Notes: generated from the letters alone by a model not told the origin. Positions 22,766 to 33,450 are shown, counted from the stretch's first letter. The stretch: DNA of 64,000 nucleotides from Bettongia penicillata ogilbyi (GCA_023548195.1 JAJHZJ010000013.1:2613001-2677000), one strand, 5' to 3'. Translations and numbers: made by a program.

Positions 22766-23244
22766 AGATATTGATTGTGTGGCAAGTGTCGGAGTGGTAA
22801 TTAAAGTAGATAGCTAGAGCTTGTCCCTAGTGTACTGAAATTTAGAGAGCAAAAAGGTGCAACATATGAACTCATTCATCATTGTAGGAACAACTGGACT
22901 TAGCATCCATCCAGTTAACCATTATAAATAAAATTCATTTGTAGTCCCTTATAAAAAATAATCCCTTTCTCACTCTAGCTCAATGGAATTTCTCTCAATT
23001 ACTTTTTGTATCATTTGCATATTATGAATTATCAAGTTGAACTGAAGGCACAAGTTCTACTACTAGGCAGTAAAACTACCAAACTGGCAGTTACAGCTCT
23101 AGTAAATGACATTTATTTCTGAGAGCAATACTGTATCTTCAAAAATTCTTCAAATTATTCAAATATCATATCATATCAATATCATATTCAAAACATGATA
23201 CTTCAAAAATTCTGTTAAGGGAATATTCTGTTAATACAATATTT
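22766..23244. other. No recognised feature
   Basis: Contains a short ATATC repeat near 23160-23190; otherwise unassigned. Confidence 0.45.
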
Positions 23245-23515
23245 TGGCTGCTAGGTAATTCAGTGGATAGAACTCTGGATCTGAAGTCAAAAAAAGTTAT
23301 TTTCCTGAGTTCAAATCTGACCTTAGACACTTGCCAGGTAAGTGACCTTGGGAAAGTCACTTAACCCTGTTCACCTCAGTTCCTCATTTGTAAAATGAGC
23401 TGTAGAAGGAAATCACAAACTAATCCATTATCTTTGCCAAGAAAGCCCCAAATGGGATCATGAAGAGTTGAACATGACTGAAACAACTAAATGGTAACAA
23501 AAATAAAATGTTTCA
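23245..23515 (+). mobile_element. SINE-A, full length, sense
   Basis: GGCTGCTAGGTAATTCAGTGG head, 'gagttcaaatctgaccttag', 'ccccaaatgggatcatgaagagttg' and 'catgactgaaacaacta' tail. Confidence 0.9.
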
Positions 23516-25384
23516 ACATAGAAATATAATTTTTTATCTTATTGAAGTGTATACAAATATTGGGTTTAATGCAGTATTTTTTATTGAATGGATGCAGTGA
23601 AGAACTTTTAATTTCTATCAGTCTTTTAGACTATGGGTTTGATGAACACTTCAGTATTTGTCAACAATGTATTGAGTATTCAAATTTCACTGAAGAAAAT
23701 TAAATGTTTTTTGTTCATGCCTTAGCTACTTAAAAATAGTCATGTTTTTCACCACAAATATAAAAATTAAAATCCTCAGCATTTCCCTAAAAAGCCCAAG
23801 TATAAATCTATAAAAACAGGCTAAGTATGTTACCTATTCTCTACCAAAGTTATCTTTACCCTCTTACTTATGACATGGTGAAGGATGAAGTTAGAAGACT
23901 AAACAAAATTTTGGTAACTTTAGAGTAAGGGTCCAAGGCCAGGGGAAAATGGAAAGATGAGTAGAACAGATAAACTTGCATTTTTCTGATCTTAGAGTAT
24001 CTGGTTGTGAGAGATGATACTTTGGGTTTAGCATAAATAGTCCTTACACCTTGGGAAATTTCTGAAGTTGTAACAGACCTTCTAGAAGCAGGAAAAATGG
24101 TGGTGCTACATTCTCATAAGATTGCTAGAAACTGAAGAAATCAGCATGTTGGATCTCAGTTAACCTCGTTTCATCACAATAGTTTATCTTAATTTGTGTG
24201 AGACAGCAGTTGGAATGTTTGACTTTATTACTTTATGTTCTCAGAGACACTATAGCCCTGAAAGCATCTGGGAACTGGGAACCTGGTAAGGGAAAAGACC
24301 AAACCAGTCTCAGTTGCCTGGCATCTAGGATTCCTAAAAATTCTTTTGCCTACCAAGATTACCACAGAAGGCTGAGTCCCCCCTCATCCCCACTGCACAA
24401 ACCACCATATAGACTCGTGTTTCCAGCTTTGTTTGGAGTGGCTTCTATCACTCCCTTCTTGGAAGTGACTCAGGTTGAATCTCCAATGTCCATCCCCTCT
24501 TTGAATTTCTCTACTTGTCAGAAAGTCCAACTCTCAATTTGAGGTGGTCTCTGAAATTTTCCAGTGCCAATGATCTGGAAAAGTGAAATGTCCTGACAGT
24601 AACTAAGGAAGATGGTAAATAAAGCAGAGACCTGATTCAAAATTCCATGAGCAAAAGTTTAAGAAACAAAGGGAAAGAAGGCTGATAGAGAAAAATTGGG
24701 AATAAAGCATTCACCTAGGTGAAAAGTCAGAAAAATACTAAAAAAAAGAAAAATGAGTACAGCATCAAAAAAAGTTCTCAACACAAGGAAGAAACATTTT
24801 TTTAGAAGTGACCCAAGTACAACCAGTGCAAAAGAAAATAAGATAACAAATTCTATAAGATTCCTAGGAATAATGAAGTAAAGTCAAGATAGCCTACAAT
24901 AGTTCAAAAGAGTAAATTTTTTAAATGAAATAAATTTAGATTGACAACTAAAGTGGAAATCAAAATTCTCAAAAAATATCACTAAAACAAATAGTATTTG
25001 AAAATTCATGATAGAGAATATCCCTAAGAGAATAGCTGTTCTGAGAAACAGAATGACAGATTTGGAACACAAAAATACAGACACGTATGAAAATTTGTCA
25101 AAAGAGAATTAAGGGACAGCATCGCTGGAAGACACATAAGTCATGGATCAAGTGAGAGATTAAGTATATTTTATAATACCATACTGTCCTCTTTATGAAT
25201 TAAGATCTCAAGGAGTAAGACTTATAAAAAAAGTTTTTCACAAAATAAATAAAACTAAACAAACAAATTAATATGGGGAAAAGAAGATAATGTGATCAAT
25301 GATCATATTAACTGATGAATTTGACAAAGGATAAAGCAAATGCATTTGACCCCCAGATCTACTTTGTGTTAAGTACTTGGAAAG
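23516..25384. other. No recognised gene; A-rich LINE-like stretch at 24640-25190
   Basis: 24640-25190 is strongly A-rich on the plus strand, with coiled-coil-like codon content ('gaatgacagatttggaacac'). This suggests an L1 ORF1 relic, but I cannot anchor it. The 114-residue frame at 24198-24542 has no recognisable domain. Confidence 0.35.
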
Positions 25385-25545
25385 AGAAAGTGACTTCACA
25401 CAGCCCTCCACTTAAATCCTCTTCACTTGCAAGTCATGACATCACCTTCTTGATGTCATGGTCCTCTTTGAGAAGGAAGGACAAACAATAATCTGTGAGT
25501 AGTAGTTGCTGCCCCACTGCCCCAGTTTCAGTTGGGCAATGCAGC

Positions 25546-25730
25546 TCCTTCCTTCCTTCCTTCCTTCCTTCCTTCCTTCCTTCCTTCCTTCCTTCCTTCC
25601 TTCCTTCCTTCCTTCCTTCCTTCCTTCCTTCCTTCCTTCCTTCCTTCCTTCCTTCCTTCCTTCCTTCCTTCCTTCCTTCCTTCCTTCCTTCCTTCCTTCC
25701 TTCCTTCCTTCCTTCCTTCCTTCCTTCCTT
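25546..25730. repeat. Perfect (CCTT)n microsatellite
   Basis: About 185 bp, roughly 46 units, without an interruption, followed by CTTTTATTCCTTCCCTCCC. All three plus-strand frames over it give FLPS-type peptides and are artefacts. Confidence 0.98.
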
Positions 25731-26127
25731 CTTTTATTCCTTCCCTCCCTGTACCTACATAGGGAATAAAATACCCTTACCTGTGGATACTCTGGCCAAA
25801 GGAATGTAAATTTTGATCACGGAAGTCTCACAAGATGTCTTGGAGTTATTGTCTAGAATGTTTTTCTAAGGATCATGTTTTAAACCCTAATCACTCTGAC
25901 ACTCATTGACTGGCCAACAATGAGTCCCAGCTTGGTCATTGCTTCATTCATTCAGAGTGAATGTAAACAGCAATTGTTTCTGTTTGGGCCAGAAACCCTG
26001 AGGGTTTTTCCCTCCCAGATTATTTTTTTTTTTTGACTAGGTAAAAGAGGCCATTCTTTGCCTCAATTCTTACCTAGCCTTAATCACTGAATGGGCATTG
26101 CCTCAGTCAAATTGAGACCTGCTTTTT

Positions 26128-26396
26128 AAAAATATTTTTTATATACTTTTTTTATTCCAAAGACATCAAATAAAATTTAATAGTTGCAATCAGTTTATTA
26201 AAAGGGATGATTGATTAGGCATCTGCAGTGATGACTTCAACTTCTATACCTGGTGCAATGCTAATAGAAGTAATCTGTTTAACAATGTCAGAAGGACTGT
26301 GCAAATCAATAAGGTGTTTGTGAATTCTCATCTGGAACTGATCCCAAGTCTCTGAATCTTCACTGTAAGGAGTTTTTCTAGTTGTGATTCAAAGTG
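26128..26396 (-). pseudogene. RPS20: Processed pseudogene of ribosomal protein S20, 5'-truncated
   Basis: On the minus strand the frame ending at the TAA codon 26217-26215 reads the C-terminus of small-subunit protein uS10/RPS20. It includes [36 protein letters not shown] and the end VEVITADA. About 56 residues are continuous. Just upstream, where the family has an arginine, the codon is TGA, and the gene copy stops there, so more than half of the 119-residue protein is missing. After the stop come a short 3'UTR, an AATAAA signal (GGAATAAA) and an A-rich tail. There are no introns. These are the marks of L1-mediated retrocopying of a 5'-truncated mRNA. The copy lies inside a SINE-B element, so it is younger than that SINE. 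It is not functional. Confidence 0.88.
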
Positions 26397-26654
26397 TCTA
26401 GCTTAAAAAGGCCAGAGTCTCCTATGGCATCCTGGACCATCTCCAGTCATCTTGATCTATATCTTTTGCCACTCAACCCAGATGGCTCTCGAGAAGAGAG
26501 TGAAGCTAGTAACTTTGCACAGCCCTCCCTCACTTAAATCCAATTCACTTGCAAGTCATAACATCATTTTCCCAATGTCATGCTCCTCTTCTGAAACTAA
26601 AGACAAAACAATGTTTAAACAATGAACAACAATATGGAAAGGAAAAATAAAGAA

Positions 26655-26755
26655 TATACAAGTATATATATATATATATATTTATACCATATATATATTT
26701 ATTTATACCATATATATGTACATATATATGTATATGTATATATAAACCATGATTG
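26655..26755. repeat. (TA)n-rich microsatellite
   Basis: TATATATAT runs interspersed with TTTATACCAT and GTACATATATATG. Confidence 0.9.
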
Positions 26756-27285
26756 AGAGACTAGATTCTAAAAGAGAATAGAAAGGAAAAGAAGAAGAAA
26801 AGAGTTGTAAATAGACATTTCTTGGAAAAGTGAGCCACAAATTAGTAATACTAAAGTTAAGATGGATGGGATGAGGAAAGGGAGAATTTTGAGTTATATT
26901 CTTATCCAGACTGGGAAAGGAAAGAATCAAATGATAAAATACACATTAATGAATAAGAAGGAAGAAAGCAAGAATAGTATTTAAGTAAAATCAAGAAACT
27001 TTGGAGAGATCATGGAACTGTAAGGGGAAAAAGACTAGGATCTAATTGGTGTTAGCAAAACTAATCACTGGGATCAAGTGCTTACTTAAAAGAAGAAATA
27101 AGTGATAATGAAAACAAACCGATAAATAGAATATAACCTTTATAAACTCTGAGGATCCTTAACCTAACTTCTACTCTCACCAGCAAGTCAGGTCCCAGAG
27201 CAAGATTACCTTTATATTCTAGAATTATTGTCCCTACTCTCATTTAGCATCAAGTCAAGTCCCACAGCTAGCGGTGCTGATTCTT
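26756..27285. other. No recognised feature
   Basis: Purine-rich plus strand, no assignable repeat. Confidence 0.45.
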
Positions 27286-28035
27286 ATCCTAACTCCCACT
27301 TGAATCAAAGTCAACTGCAAGTCATGTTATCATCTCCCTGATGTCACGGTCTTCTTCGAGACCAAAGGACAAACACAACCTGTGAGTATTATGAGCTTCC
27401 TGAATGGGGACCCAGAGAGTTTGGTAACTTAGCTCCTCTACTCCCATTCCTACTCCACTCTGTCTCTCCCTTTCCTTCTTCTCTCCAAAGGAAGGTACAT
27501 TTGGATGACTGAAAGTTGCCAAGTTAACTTGGGGTTTACTGGCTACATTTCTTTCTCAAAGACCAAAACTTAAACCCATTTTTCTTTGGAGCTCATTGAT
27601 TGGATAACAATAGGTCCCTGCCCAAGCGCTCCTTAAGGGCTATTTTTTTGGTCCCATGGCTCAACGTGAATGTAAATAGTAATTGTTTTTCTTTTTTGGT
27701 CAGGAATCCTGAAGGTCTCATCCTCTCAATTTGATTCTTTTTTATTAAAGGGGCCATCCCTTGACTCTGCCTATTCACTGAATGGGTATTACCTCACTCT
27801 AAGTGAGAACCTGAAAAGACCTTAGTATAAAAGGGCCAGAGTCTCCCATTGCATCCTGGGCCATCTCCAGTCATCTTGATGAATATCCAGACCCAGATGG
27901 CTCAGGAAGAGAAAGTGAGGCTGATGACCTTGCTCGGTCCTCCCTCCCTCAAAAGAAAGTCAAGTGCAAGTCATGTCATCATTTCTCTGATATCATGATC
28001 TTCTTCAAAAACAAAGGATGAACACAACAACAACT
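27286..28035 (-). mobile_element. SINE-B composite 2, antisense (head repeated at both ends)
   Basis: Reverse order: head at 28030-27840 (GTTGTTGTGTTCATCC when read on the minus strand), body to about 27590, middle with 'taaacccatttttctttggagctcattgattgg', and a second partial head at 27375-27290. The body parallels 25870-26130. Confidence 0.7.
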
Positions 28036-28867
28036 TAATCACCAGTTAAGTCAGTATAGCACTATCAGTATCATTTAAATAATTAACATCAATTAGATTT
28101 TACAAAGGCATATTTGTTGAAAGTATATAGGAAGAAGTATAAACTATTCTCCCCAACATCTTAGGGGACACTCTTCCCTATAAAATCTTGGTCCCTAAGG
28201 AGAATAGCTTAAGACTTAAAGCAATTGCCCCAACCAAATTAACTTCTGAATGTATCATAACCAATGGACAAGCAATCCCTCTTGTTTCCTTAGATTCACT
28301 GATGTACTGGATCAAATCAATTGCTTCCAGCCTTGTTTCCCATTGGGTTTTGTGGTCAACAAACTTTGACCTGTATTGTTATCACTGGATGCCTGGTGCT
28401 TCATTCTCCTGAACTTTCAAAGCTCAGAAGGCCGCAGGTTAGCCAGTTTCTTTTCTAATACTCTCACCTAAGGCAGGAAGATTAGACACAACCAGAAGAG
28501 AAGTCACACTGTGCTATGTGTTTATAGCTTCATGATGTCAGGTAAGGCCGATTCTTCTCTCTATCCCTAACTAGAAGGTTACTAATTGTCCATTCCTTAC
28601 ACAAATACCACCAGGTGGAAAAGAGTAAGTGACTCGTGGTTCTTTAGTGTCTTTTGAATGCACACTCAGTCCTGGTTCAGCATTCAATCAGAAGTTCATT
28701 TCTTCATGATGTATAGTTAGCAGATCAGAAGCAGAAAGAGAATGTCTATGCATGCTCTGAAGTTCACATAGGGCATTGTGTTAAATGGAGCCAGGTGCAT
28801 ATGTCTATAAAGACTGGACTCTCATTGGCTAGACACACAAACCTAATAGCCTTCAAGGTAAATGATT
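28036..28867. other. Unassigned stretch
   Basis: About 700 bp from 28135 on has more balanced base composition than its surroundings and could be an LTR or other old repeat. No terminal motifs, frame or domain allow a call. Confidence 0.35.
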
Positions 28868-29995
28868 TAAACTCAAAAAATGTAAAAGAATATCAGATTG
28901 AATAAGAAGAGAAAATTCTGCAATTTGCTGCACACAAGAAATATGTTTAAAAAATTAAGATGCACACAAAATGAAACTGAAAGTCTGGAACAAAATTAAT
29001 TATACTGTCAGGTGATCCTCCAAGACCAGGAGTTACAATCATGATTTCAGATAAGGTCACAATAAAAAGTCACAATATCAAGAGGAATATACAAGGAAAT
29101 TATGTTATGTTTAATGATACCATAAGAAATAAAGCAGTTCTATTATTAAATACATAGAGCAAATGACATATGTCTAAGTAAGAAAAAAGCTAAAAAAGAA
29201 TAATAATAACTCAATATTTTCAGGAGACATTAATATTTCTCTTTAAAAGCAAAATAAATCTGAGAGAAAGATAAACCAAAAAAACAATATTACTAAATAG
29301 ATTGTTGGAAAAATTGGATGTAAAAGAACTCTGGTGTCATGAATTAGAATATTAAAGAACATATGTGTTTCTTAGCATCAATGACTCATTTACAAAAAAT
29401 GATCATGTGCTAGGGTACAAAGAAATAACAGATATATGTCAGAAAGATGAAAGGTTAAACTCATGATTTATAAACCACAATATAATAAAAATAGCAATTA
29501 ATACAGGGAATTTTAGCAAAAAAAATAGAGGCATAAATTTAGAGTTACTAACAATATCATGAATAAGGGGGACAAAGGAAAAATCAAAGAAACAATTAAT
29601 AACTGTAAAAAGGAATAATAACAATGAGACAATCTACTAGAAATTTAGGGATGCAGCTAAAACAGTCATCAGAGGAAAAATTATAGCTCCAAAATATATA
29701 GCAACAAAATAAAAGAAGATTGATGACTTGTGAATATAATTTTAAAAAGCTAAATAAATTAATAAATCTACATAATCACAAAAGAGGTAATATCTAAAAT
29801 TGGAGGATAAATAGATAAAAGTGGAAGCAAACCCACTATCTAAATGATGAAAAGAAACTTGAGATCTGTTTTTAGAGAATAACAAAATTGATAAGTTATT
29901 AGCCAATTTGATAAAAAAAAAGAGGAAGAAAATCAAATTGCCAGAATTAAAATGAACCAGGTGAATTCACAAGTAATTGACAGAAAATTGAAAAA
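28868..29995 (+). mobile_element. Old L1, endonuclease part of ORF2, sense
   Basis: Decayed matches in the order of the L1 ORF2 5' half: 'caatttgctgcacacaag' near 28920, 'gttacaatcatgatttcagataagg' near 29032, 'aagaacatatgtgtttct' near 29355, and 'gatgcagctaaaacagtcatcagagg' near 29650. Stops in every frame. Neither ORF1 nor a 3' end is present. Confidence 0.7.
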
Positions 29996-30064
29996 TCATC
30001 AGAAATTTTGCATATATATTCCCTCTTGGCTCTATGAAACAATGAGCTATACTGTGCAGGGTAA

Positions 30065-30290
30065 GCCAACACAGCAGATCATGGTGGAGAGCTCTGAGGA
30101 AAGATAATCTACTGAAGAAGGAAACGGCAAATCACTCCAGTATCTTTGTAAAAACAAAAAAACACATAACAAAACAACCATGAACTATAAAAATGCTAAA
30201 AGATTTGGAAGATGAGCCCCTTAAGTTGGAAGGTTATGGAGCACTATTGTCAGACATGACTGTGAATGACTGAACAGCAACAACAAATGA
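30065..30290 (+). mobile_element. SINE-A 3' part mixed with RTE-like sequence
   Basis: 'gaaggaaacggcaaatcactccagtatctttg' is the SINE-A middle, followed by 'ggaagatgagccccttaagttggaaggt', which I associate with RTE-type 3' ends, and the tail 'gactgaacagcaacaaca'. Confidence 0.6.
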
Positions 30291-31299
30291 ATTTATGTTC
30301 CAGAAGGGGGAACAAAAAAGTCTAAGTGGATTTGCAATTTTACCAAATAAAAAGCAAATAATATCTTTTGTGAAAAATTCTCAATAATGGAGAAAGAGGA
30401 TCCTCTGCTTAAATGTTTTTCTGAAACAAATACAGGATTTATTTTGAAGTACACTAGTAGCCAGATCTTTCTGGGATACATATGTTAGTTCTATTAAAAT
30501 TGCACTGTAGTTACAAATGAGCTCATGTTCTCTTCCAAGCAGATTTACAACTTATCCTGTGGTTCAAAAAGATGAATTATATAATTTGTTTTGGAATATG
30601 GAAGATTTCTAGAATCTGTTTTGACTCTCAAAGAGTTGAAAACAAGCAATTCCTTGGAGCTAATGGCGTTACTCCTAATGTTCCATTAGTGTTCTACAAT
30701 TCGAACTGAAATTATCCAGTGAAACCCATAGGATCCGTTTTCTTCTACAATATAAAAATATATGAAAGATTGTTTGGGTTTTGCACATAAGACATTTTAT
30801 TATTTCTATAAAAATTCATCAGATGAATTTCTTACTGTGGTCAATAAAGTATGTCTAAGCTTCATTTGTTTTTTCCTCTGGAGTATATGTTAGTGATTTC
30901 AGGGTAGTCCTTGAAAACTCAATTCCTCCTCTTAGCTGCAAGACCAAAGTTTCAAAATTCATGTCCATTTCTAAATATATGCAAACTGTAAAGATAACTT
31001 TTTATTTTTAGACTCCCCTTATTTTTCACATTCCCTCCCTGGTACTCAGATTTTTTTTCAGTAGAAGAGGTTGTGTCTAGATGCCCTTTCCTTACAGATC
31101 TAACTAACATCCTCTACATTAAACTACAAGCACGCTATAAACTACTCTTCTAGAATGTCTTTACTATCCTCAGTCGGAGGGATGACGACTCTGCTTTCGT
31201 CTAGTTGGTTATCAATGTTTACAAAAAACCTTGGAATGTCTTTATATGAGGCCAGACGTGAAGTGAGGACGTTTATCTGACTCAGCCGGAGCTCCACTA
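30291..31299. other. No recognised feature
   Basis: Unassigned. CpG density starts to rise from about 31170. 31280-31289 contains TGACTCAGCC, an AP-1/MARE-like site. Confidence 0.45.
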
Positions 31300-31440
31300 A
31301 TGGACAAGAAAACAGCAAGCGGTTATTGAGTGCCTACGACCAGCCTAGCACGTCCGCACACATCAGGCACATTCACACTCATCCAGTCCTCAAGCTCATT
31401 TACCCTACAGAGATGGAGACTTTATCCCTCCGGTAAACGA
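31300..31440 (-). mobile_element. MIR-like SINE remnant beside the promoter candidate
   Basis: 'gcggttattgagtgcctacgacc...agcacg' and 'ctcatttaccctacagagatggagac' follow the order of an antisense MIR 3' end, but CpGs are unusually well kept (CACGTCCGCAC). Confidence 0.5.
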
Positions 31441-31462
31441 GGGATTGGACAGAAGTGGCCCC

Positions 31463-31480
31463 GGTGCCATAGCAACCAAT
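31463..31480. promoter_or_regulatory. RFX X-box 1 with CCAAT box
   Basis: GGTGCCATAGCAAC has the two half-sites of the X-box (GTNRCC, spacer, RGYAAC) with a 2-base spacer, one mismatch at the second base. CCAAT follows with a one-base overlap. Confidence 0.6.
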
Positions 31481-31557
31481 GACCCCACCTACTTCTCTTC
31501 TCTCTCTTCCCCAATCCTGGACCAGCTTCAGAAGGAAGAGGGAGGAGGTGGAGTGCC

Positions 31558-31571
31558 GTTGCCTAGGAAAC
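31558..31571. promoter_or_regulatory. RFX X-box 2
   Basis: GTTGCCTAGGAAAC: full left half-site GTTGCC, 2-base spacer, right half-site GGAAAC. 95 bp from X-box 1. Confidence 0.6.
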
Positions 31572-31735
31572 AGCATCTTGGCGTCTGTTTTCCCCTCCCA
31601 GGGTTTCTGCGGTCTCCAGCTAGGATTTTTCTGGTCATAACATATAGGCATCCGGACAGGACTAGACGCATGTGCGTGGGGAGACGGCCTTCTGTTTCTC
31701 CTAAGAGGAGACCCTGGAGGCGGAGTGGTGCCAGG

Positions 31736-31804
31736 ATGTCTCCAGTTCCTGCTCCCTCCCAGTTCCCTCCCCGCACCTTGCCTTCCCCACATCCACGGAT
31801 CAAA
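31736..31804 (+). CDS. Possible short first coding exon, unidentified gene
   Basis: An ATG at 31736 opens 23 codons (MSPVPAPSQFPPRTL to HPRIK) and ends exactly at a splice-donor-like AAA|GTGAGC (31805-31810). The frame is open upstream as well, with an in-frame ATG at 31670 (MCVGRRPSVS...), so the start is uncertain. The peptide is proline-rich, like many N-termini, but I do not recognise it. No downstream exon was found in the window. The minus-strand frame of 130 residues over the same DNA is an equally unproven alternative. The case rests on the promoter motifs and the donor only. Confidence 0.25.
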
Positions 31805-32545
31805 GTGAGCCCTGTCAGTGCCTTGGACCTCTGGTTTTCATTTTGTGCCCTGAGTCTGGGGAACAAAAAAGATCCCTGAAATTTTTCTCTTTTAACAAGT
31901 TTTATTTCCCATAGTATTTTTTTAATCTATTGATTTCTTTTGTTTTTACAGTCATTCAATAAACATTTATTAAACTCCTACCAGTGCTAAATTTGGTGGA
32001 CAAAAGAAAGTTCTTGGTCCCAAAGAGCTCAGGCTAATGGGAGAGACAACGTGCAAACATCTAACAAAGGCGAGATTGACTTACAGTATAAATTGGAGAC
32101 AATCACAGAGGGAAGGCACTGGCTTTAAAGGGGTCAGAGAAAGGTTTCCTGGAGAAGGTGGGATTTTAGCTAGCACCTGAAGAGAGCCAGGGAAGGCTGG
32201 AGGTAGAGATGAGGAAGGAAAGCATTCTAGGTGTGAGGGATGGCCAGAAAGAATGCCAGCGATCGAGTGTCTTGTTCCGGGGACAGCAAGGAAGCCAGTG
32301 TCACTGGATGGAAGAGCTGGGGAGGAAGAAGGTGGAGAGATGTAAGAAGAATGGAAAGGTGGGAGTTATGAAGGACTTTGAATGCCCACCAAAGATTTTA
32401 AATTAGATCCTGGAGGGCACAGGGAGCCATTAGAAATTTATGGAGTAGGAAAATGACTTGGTTAGGCCACCCTTTAAGAAAATCACTTTGACAGCTAACC
32501 TAAGGAGGATCAACTGGAGTGTCTTGAGGCAGGAAGATCCATCAG

Positions 32546-32690
32546 CAGACAATTGACTTCAACTTGAGGGAAAGGGTCAATGGCCTTAGCATTGATTGAT
32601 GATGATCTGTTAAGAACACTATGGAAGTGGTCAGCCCATCTCTCTAGGATCATGTTCTTCACTCTGAGTACCTGAATACATCTTAGCCAA
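32546..32690 (-). mobile_element. RTE-type LINE fragment
   Basis: The minus strand encodes ILERWADHFHSVLNRSS, then INAKAIDPFPQVEVN. This is the conserved stretch just before the reverse transcriptase of RTE/BovB-type elements (family form: W..HF..LLNR...). It is inserted in, or brought into, L2 together with SINE-B. Confidence 0.7.
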
Positions 32691-32852
32691 AAGAGGCCAA
32701 GGTCTCCCATTGCAAGTCACTGTATCCGGATGGCTAAGGAGGAGAAAGTAAGGCTGGTGACTTTGCACAGCCCTCCCTCACTCAAAGTCAAGTGCAAGTT
32801 ATGTCATCATTTCTCTGATGTCATGGTCTTCTTTGAAAACGAAGGGTGGTGG
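32691..32852 (-). mobile_element. SINE-B head, antisense
   Basis: 'ggctggtgactttgcacagccctccctcac', 'caagtgcaagttatgtcatc' and 'tgatgtcatggtcttctttg' in reverse order. It joins the RTE fragment directly. Confidence 0.8.
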
Positions 32853-33209
32853 CATTGTCAGAGGAGAGAGGGAGAAGGAAAGTAAAGGGAGAAAGACAGG
32901 ACTTGAGAACTGATTGGATATGGAGGGATGGTGTGAGAAAGTGAGGAGGAAAGAATGACCCCCTAACTGACTAAGCCTTGTCAACTAGAAGAATCATGGA
33001 ATCCTGACAGTAATAGGGAAATAGAAGGAACAAAGAGTTCAGTTTTGAACATGTTGAGTTTAATATGTCTGTTGGACATCCACTTTGAGATATCCAACAG
33101 GCAGTGGAAGATGTGAGACTGGAGGTCTGGATAAATAGGTTTGTGAATTATCAATATAGTGAAAATAATTGAATTTTTATTCTATATAAATTGAATCCCT
33201 ATACTATAT

Positions 33210-33450
33210 AAATTGATAGCTACATGGTCCAGTGAATGGAGTGTGGGCTTGAAGTCAGGAATGCTCAGTTTCAAGAGTTCAAATCCTACTTCAGACATTT
33301 ACTAGCTGTGTGAACTTAATAGGTCACTTAACCCTGTTTGCCTCAGTTCATCTTTAAAATGAGATAGAGAAGAAAATGGCAAACCACTTCAGTATTTCTG
33401 CCAAGAAAACTCCAGTCTGATGAGTCGGACACAACTGAAAAAATGACTTA
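33210..33450 (+). mobile_element. SINE-A, sense, nested in L2
   Basis: 'gatagctacatggtccagtgaatgg' head to 'gatgagtcggacacaactgaaa' tail. Confidence 0.85.

Larger units (their letters stand above)
25385..26625 (-). mobile_element. SINE-B composite 1, antisense (head repeated at both ends)
   Basis: In reverse order: head at 26398-26615, the region after the head at 25870-26130, a middle region, then a second partial head at 25385-25492. The same head-body-partial-head arrangement recurs at 27286-28035. It is interrupted by the RPS20 pseudogene (26128-26396) and contains the (CCTT)n tract at the position where composite 2 has CCTTTCCTTCTTCTC. Confidence 0.65.
31441..31810. promoter_or_regulatory. 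Candidate RNA polymerase II promoter with RFX sites
   Basis: GC-richer and CpG-richer than the rest of the unique sequence. It holds two X-box palindromes (31463-31476 and 31558-31571), a CCAAT box overlapping the first (31476-31480), and an NRF1-like alternation, ACGCATGTGCGT, at 31666-31677. There is no TATA box that I can see. Regulatory factor X proteins bind such X-boxes in promoters of ciliary genes and of MHC class II; the MHC form also needs neighbouring S/Y boxes, which I do not see. Direction of transcription is uncertain; a possible first exon is given on the plus strand. Confidence 0.5.

Noticed and set aside
24198..24542. 114-residue frame as a gene
   Set aside because: No domain, no promoter, no splice context; length is within chance for 64 kb.
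25495..25809. Three overlapping frames coding FLPS/PSFL repeats
   Set aside because: Pure translation of the (CCTT)n microsatellite in three frames.
31400..31792. 130-residue minus-strand frame over the promoter candidate
   Set aside because: Open because of the higher GC content; the X-boxes and donor site fit a plus-strand start at least as well. Not called as a gene.
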